A program made the position numbers and the translations under genes. The notes under the pieces are model-generated. The model was not told where the DNA came from. It made no database searches and saw only the letters and a program-made list of their open reading frames with translations. This document shows positions 63,657 through 64,000 of a stretch of DNA of 64,000 nucleotides, piece by piece. Source of the DNA: Empedobacter stercoris (GTDB lineage: Bacteria; Bacteroidota; Bacteroidia; Flavobacteriales; Weeksellaceae); assembly GCF_025244765.1 (NCBI RefSeq), contig NZ_CP104209.1:1178001-1242000 (forward strand), written 5' to 3'. Within the stretch, counting starts at the first letter, position 1; each line of letters begins with the position of its first letter.

Positions 63657-63680
63657 AAGGAGCTTTTTGCTCCTTTTTTT
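63657..63680 (+). terminator. Terminator
   Basis: AAGGAGC/GCTCCTT stem with TTTTT loop and T tract, 22 bp after the barrel gene. Confidence 0.88.
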
Positions 63681-63710
63681 GTGCTTAATCGTTAAACAAT
63701 TCTAAAACAA

Positions 63711-63741
63711 TTTTGCCTTGTTAAATTAAATTCTATATTTG
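63711..63741 (+). promoter_or_regulatory. Promoter of blaI-like gene
   Basis: TTTTG at 63711-63715 and TATATTTG at 63734-63741 are 18 bp apart, the best full match in the window to the Bacteroidota -33/-7 consensus. Confidence 0.75.
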
Positions 63742-63753
63742 TAGTAATAAAAA

Positions 63754-63763
63754 TACAGTTGTA
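63754..63763. promoter_or_regulatory. BlaI/MecI-type operator
   Basis: TACAGTTGTA matches the TACAnnTGTA core of BlaI/MecI boxes and lies between the -7 box and the ATG, placed to block transcription of the repressor's own gene. Confidence 0.65.
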
Positions 63764-63766
63764 GAT

Positions 63767-64000
63767 ATGAATGTTAAATTATCAAGAAGAGAAGAGGAAG
63801 TAATGGAAGTTATCTGGAGCGGAAAACAAGTTTTTGCGAAAGATATTATCGATTCTTATGACGATCCAAAACCTGCGAATACTACAATTTCTACCTTATT
63901 AAAAAGGATGCACGACAAAGGTTATATTGATTACGAGCAAATGGGAAACTCGCGACGATACTATGCTTTGGTGAAAAAAGATGATTATTTTTCGAAAGAA
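63767..64000 (+). CDS. BlaI/MecI/CopY-family repressor, 3' end outside window
   Basis: The first 78 codons are readable: MNVKLSRREEEVMEVIWSGK, then the recognition-helix region TTISTLLKRMHDKGYIDYEQ and the wing GNSRRYYALV. This is the family's winged helix; the dimerisation tail lies beyond the window. In Bacteroidota these repressors usually precede a BlaR1/M56-type membrane protease gene, which would be just outside. The operator upstream suggests autoregulation. Confidence 0.9.
   Translation, partial: MNVKLSRREEEVMEVIWSGKQVFAKDIIDSYDDPKPANTTISTLLKRMHDKGYIDYEQMGNSRRYYALVKKDDYFSKE

Noticed and set aside
1-64000. CRISPR array or intact insertion sequence
   Set aside because: No regularly spaced repeat-spacer series and no transposase gene were found; the only phased repeat is the 11-bp TTAGAA array.

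Overview
The window is AT-rich chromosomal DNA of a member of the Bacteroidota, most likely class Flavobacteriia and probably the Weeksellaceae (Empedobacter/Chryseobacterium-like). Support comes from repeated TAnnTTTG -7 promoter boxes, a menaquinone (menC/menE) locus, a TonB-linked outer-membrane barrel, MgtC- and DUF1015-type genes, a putative sulfonolipid (capnine) locus, and genes with few Shine-Dalgarno-like leaders. Genus is an inference; no rRNA is present.

Region 1 (1-18663) looks like an integrative or mobilizable accessory island whose right edge abuts the 3' end of a CAU-anticodon tRNA gene. Everything in it is on the minus strand. From the tRNA leftward it holds an unknown membrane protein, an HTH protein, a RepA-like AAA ATPase, a zinc-ribbon/Toprim-like primase, a MobV-type relaxase with two palindromic oriT candidates, two unknown cargo genes, then a defence block. 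The defence block contains a three-gene operon (TIR-like/STAND NTPase, K+-channel-like protein, second pore-like membrane protein), a small orphan gene, a class II Fic protein and a type I restriction-modification system (hsdM-hsdS-hsdR; hsdR runs off the window). No integrase is in the window.

Region 2 (18.8-44.5 kb) is mostly core genome: methylmalonyl-CoA epimerase, TPR proteins, an ECF sigma/anti-sigma/DUF4097 operon, menC-DUF1684-menE, a nitric-oxide-stress cluster (hemerythrin, Rrf2/NsrR-like regulator, methyltransferase, Ric) with shared palindromic sites, a TonB-type outer membrane protein, YggS, DUF1015, serA, serC, an acyl-transferring alpha-oxoamine synthase and a cysteine-synthase-like enzyme (together a plausible capnine pathway from 3-phosphoglycerate), a GlmU-like protein, aroB, msrB and a MATE transporter.

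Region 3 (44.4-53.2 kb) is a heavy-metal efflux island: tolC-like, czcA-like, czcB-like, an mgtC gene with a 3' frameshift, and an OmpR-type two-component system. It is bracketed by two 48-bp copies of the 3' end of the MATE gene, and four TTAGAA hexamers at exact 11-bp spacing lie upstream of the efflux promoter, as expected for the response-regulator site.

Region 4 (53.2-64 kb) holds an SDR, a FecCD-type ABC importer pair, a nested-palindrome element, a DoxD-like/TlpA-like pair, ogt, an NlpE-like lipoprotein, galE, a sugar aminotransferase, the Kdo transferase waaA, an outer-membrane barrel and the start of a BlaI-family repressor with its own operator.
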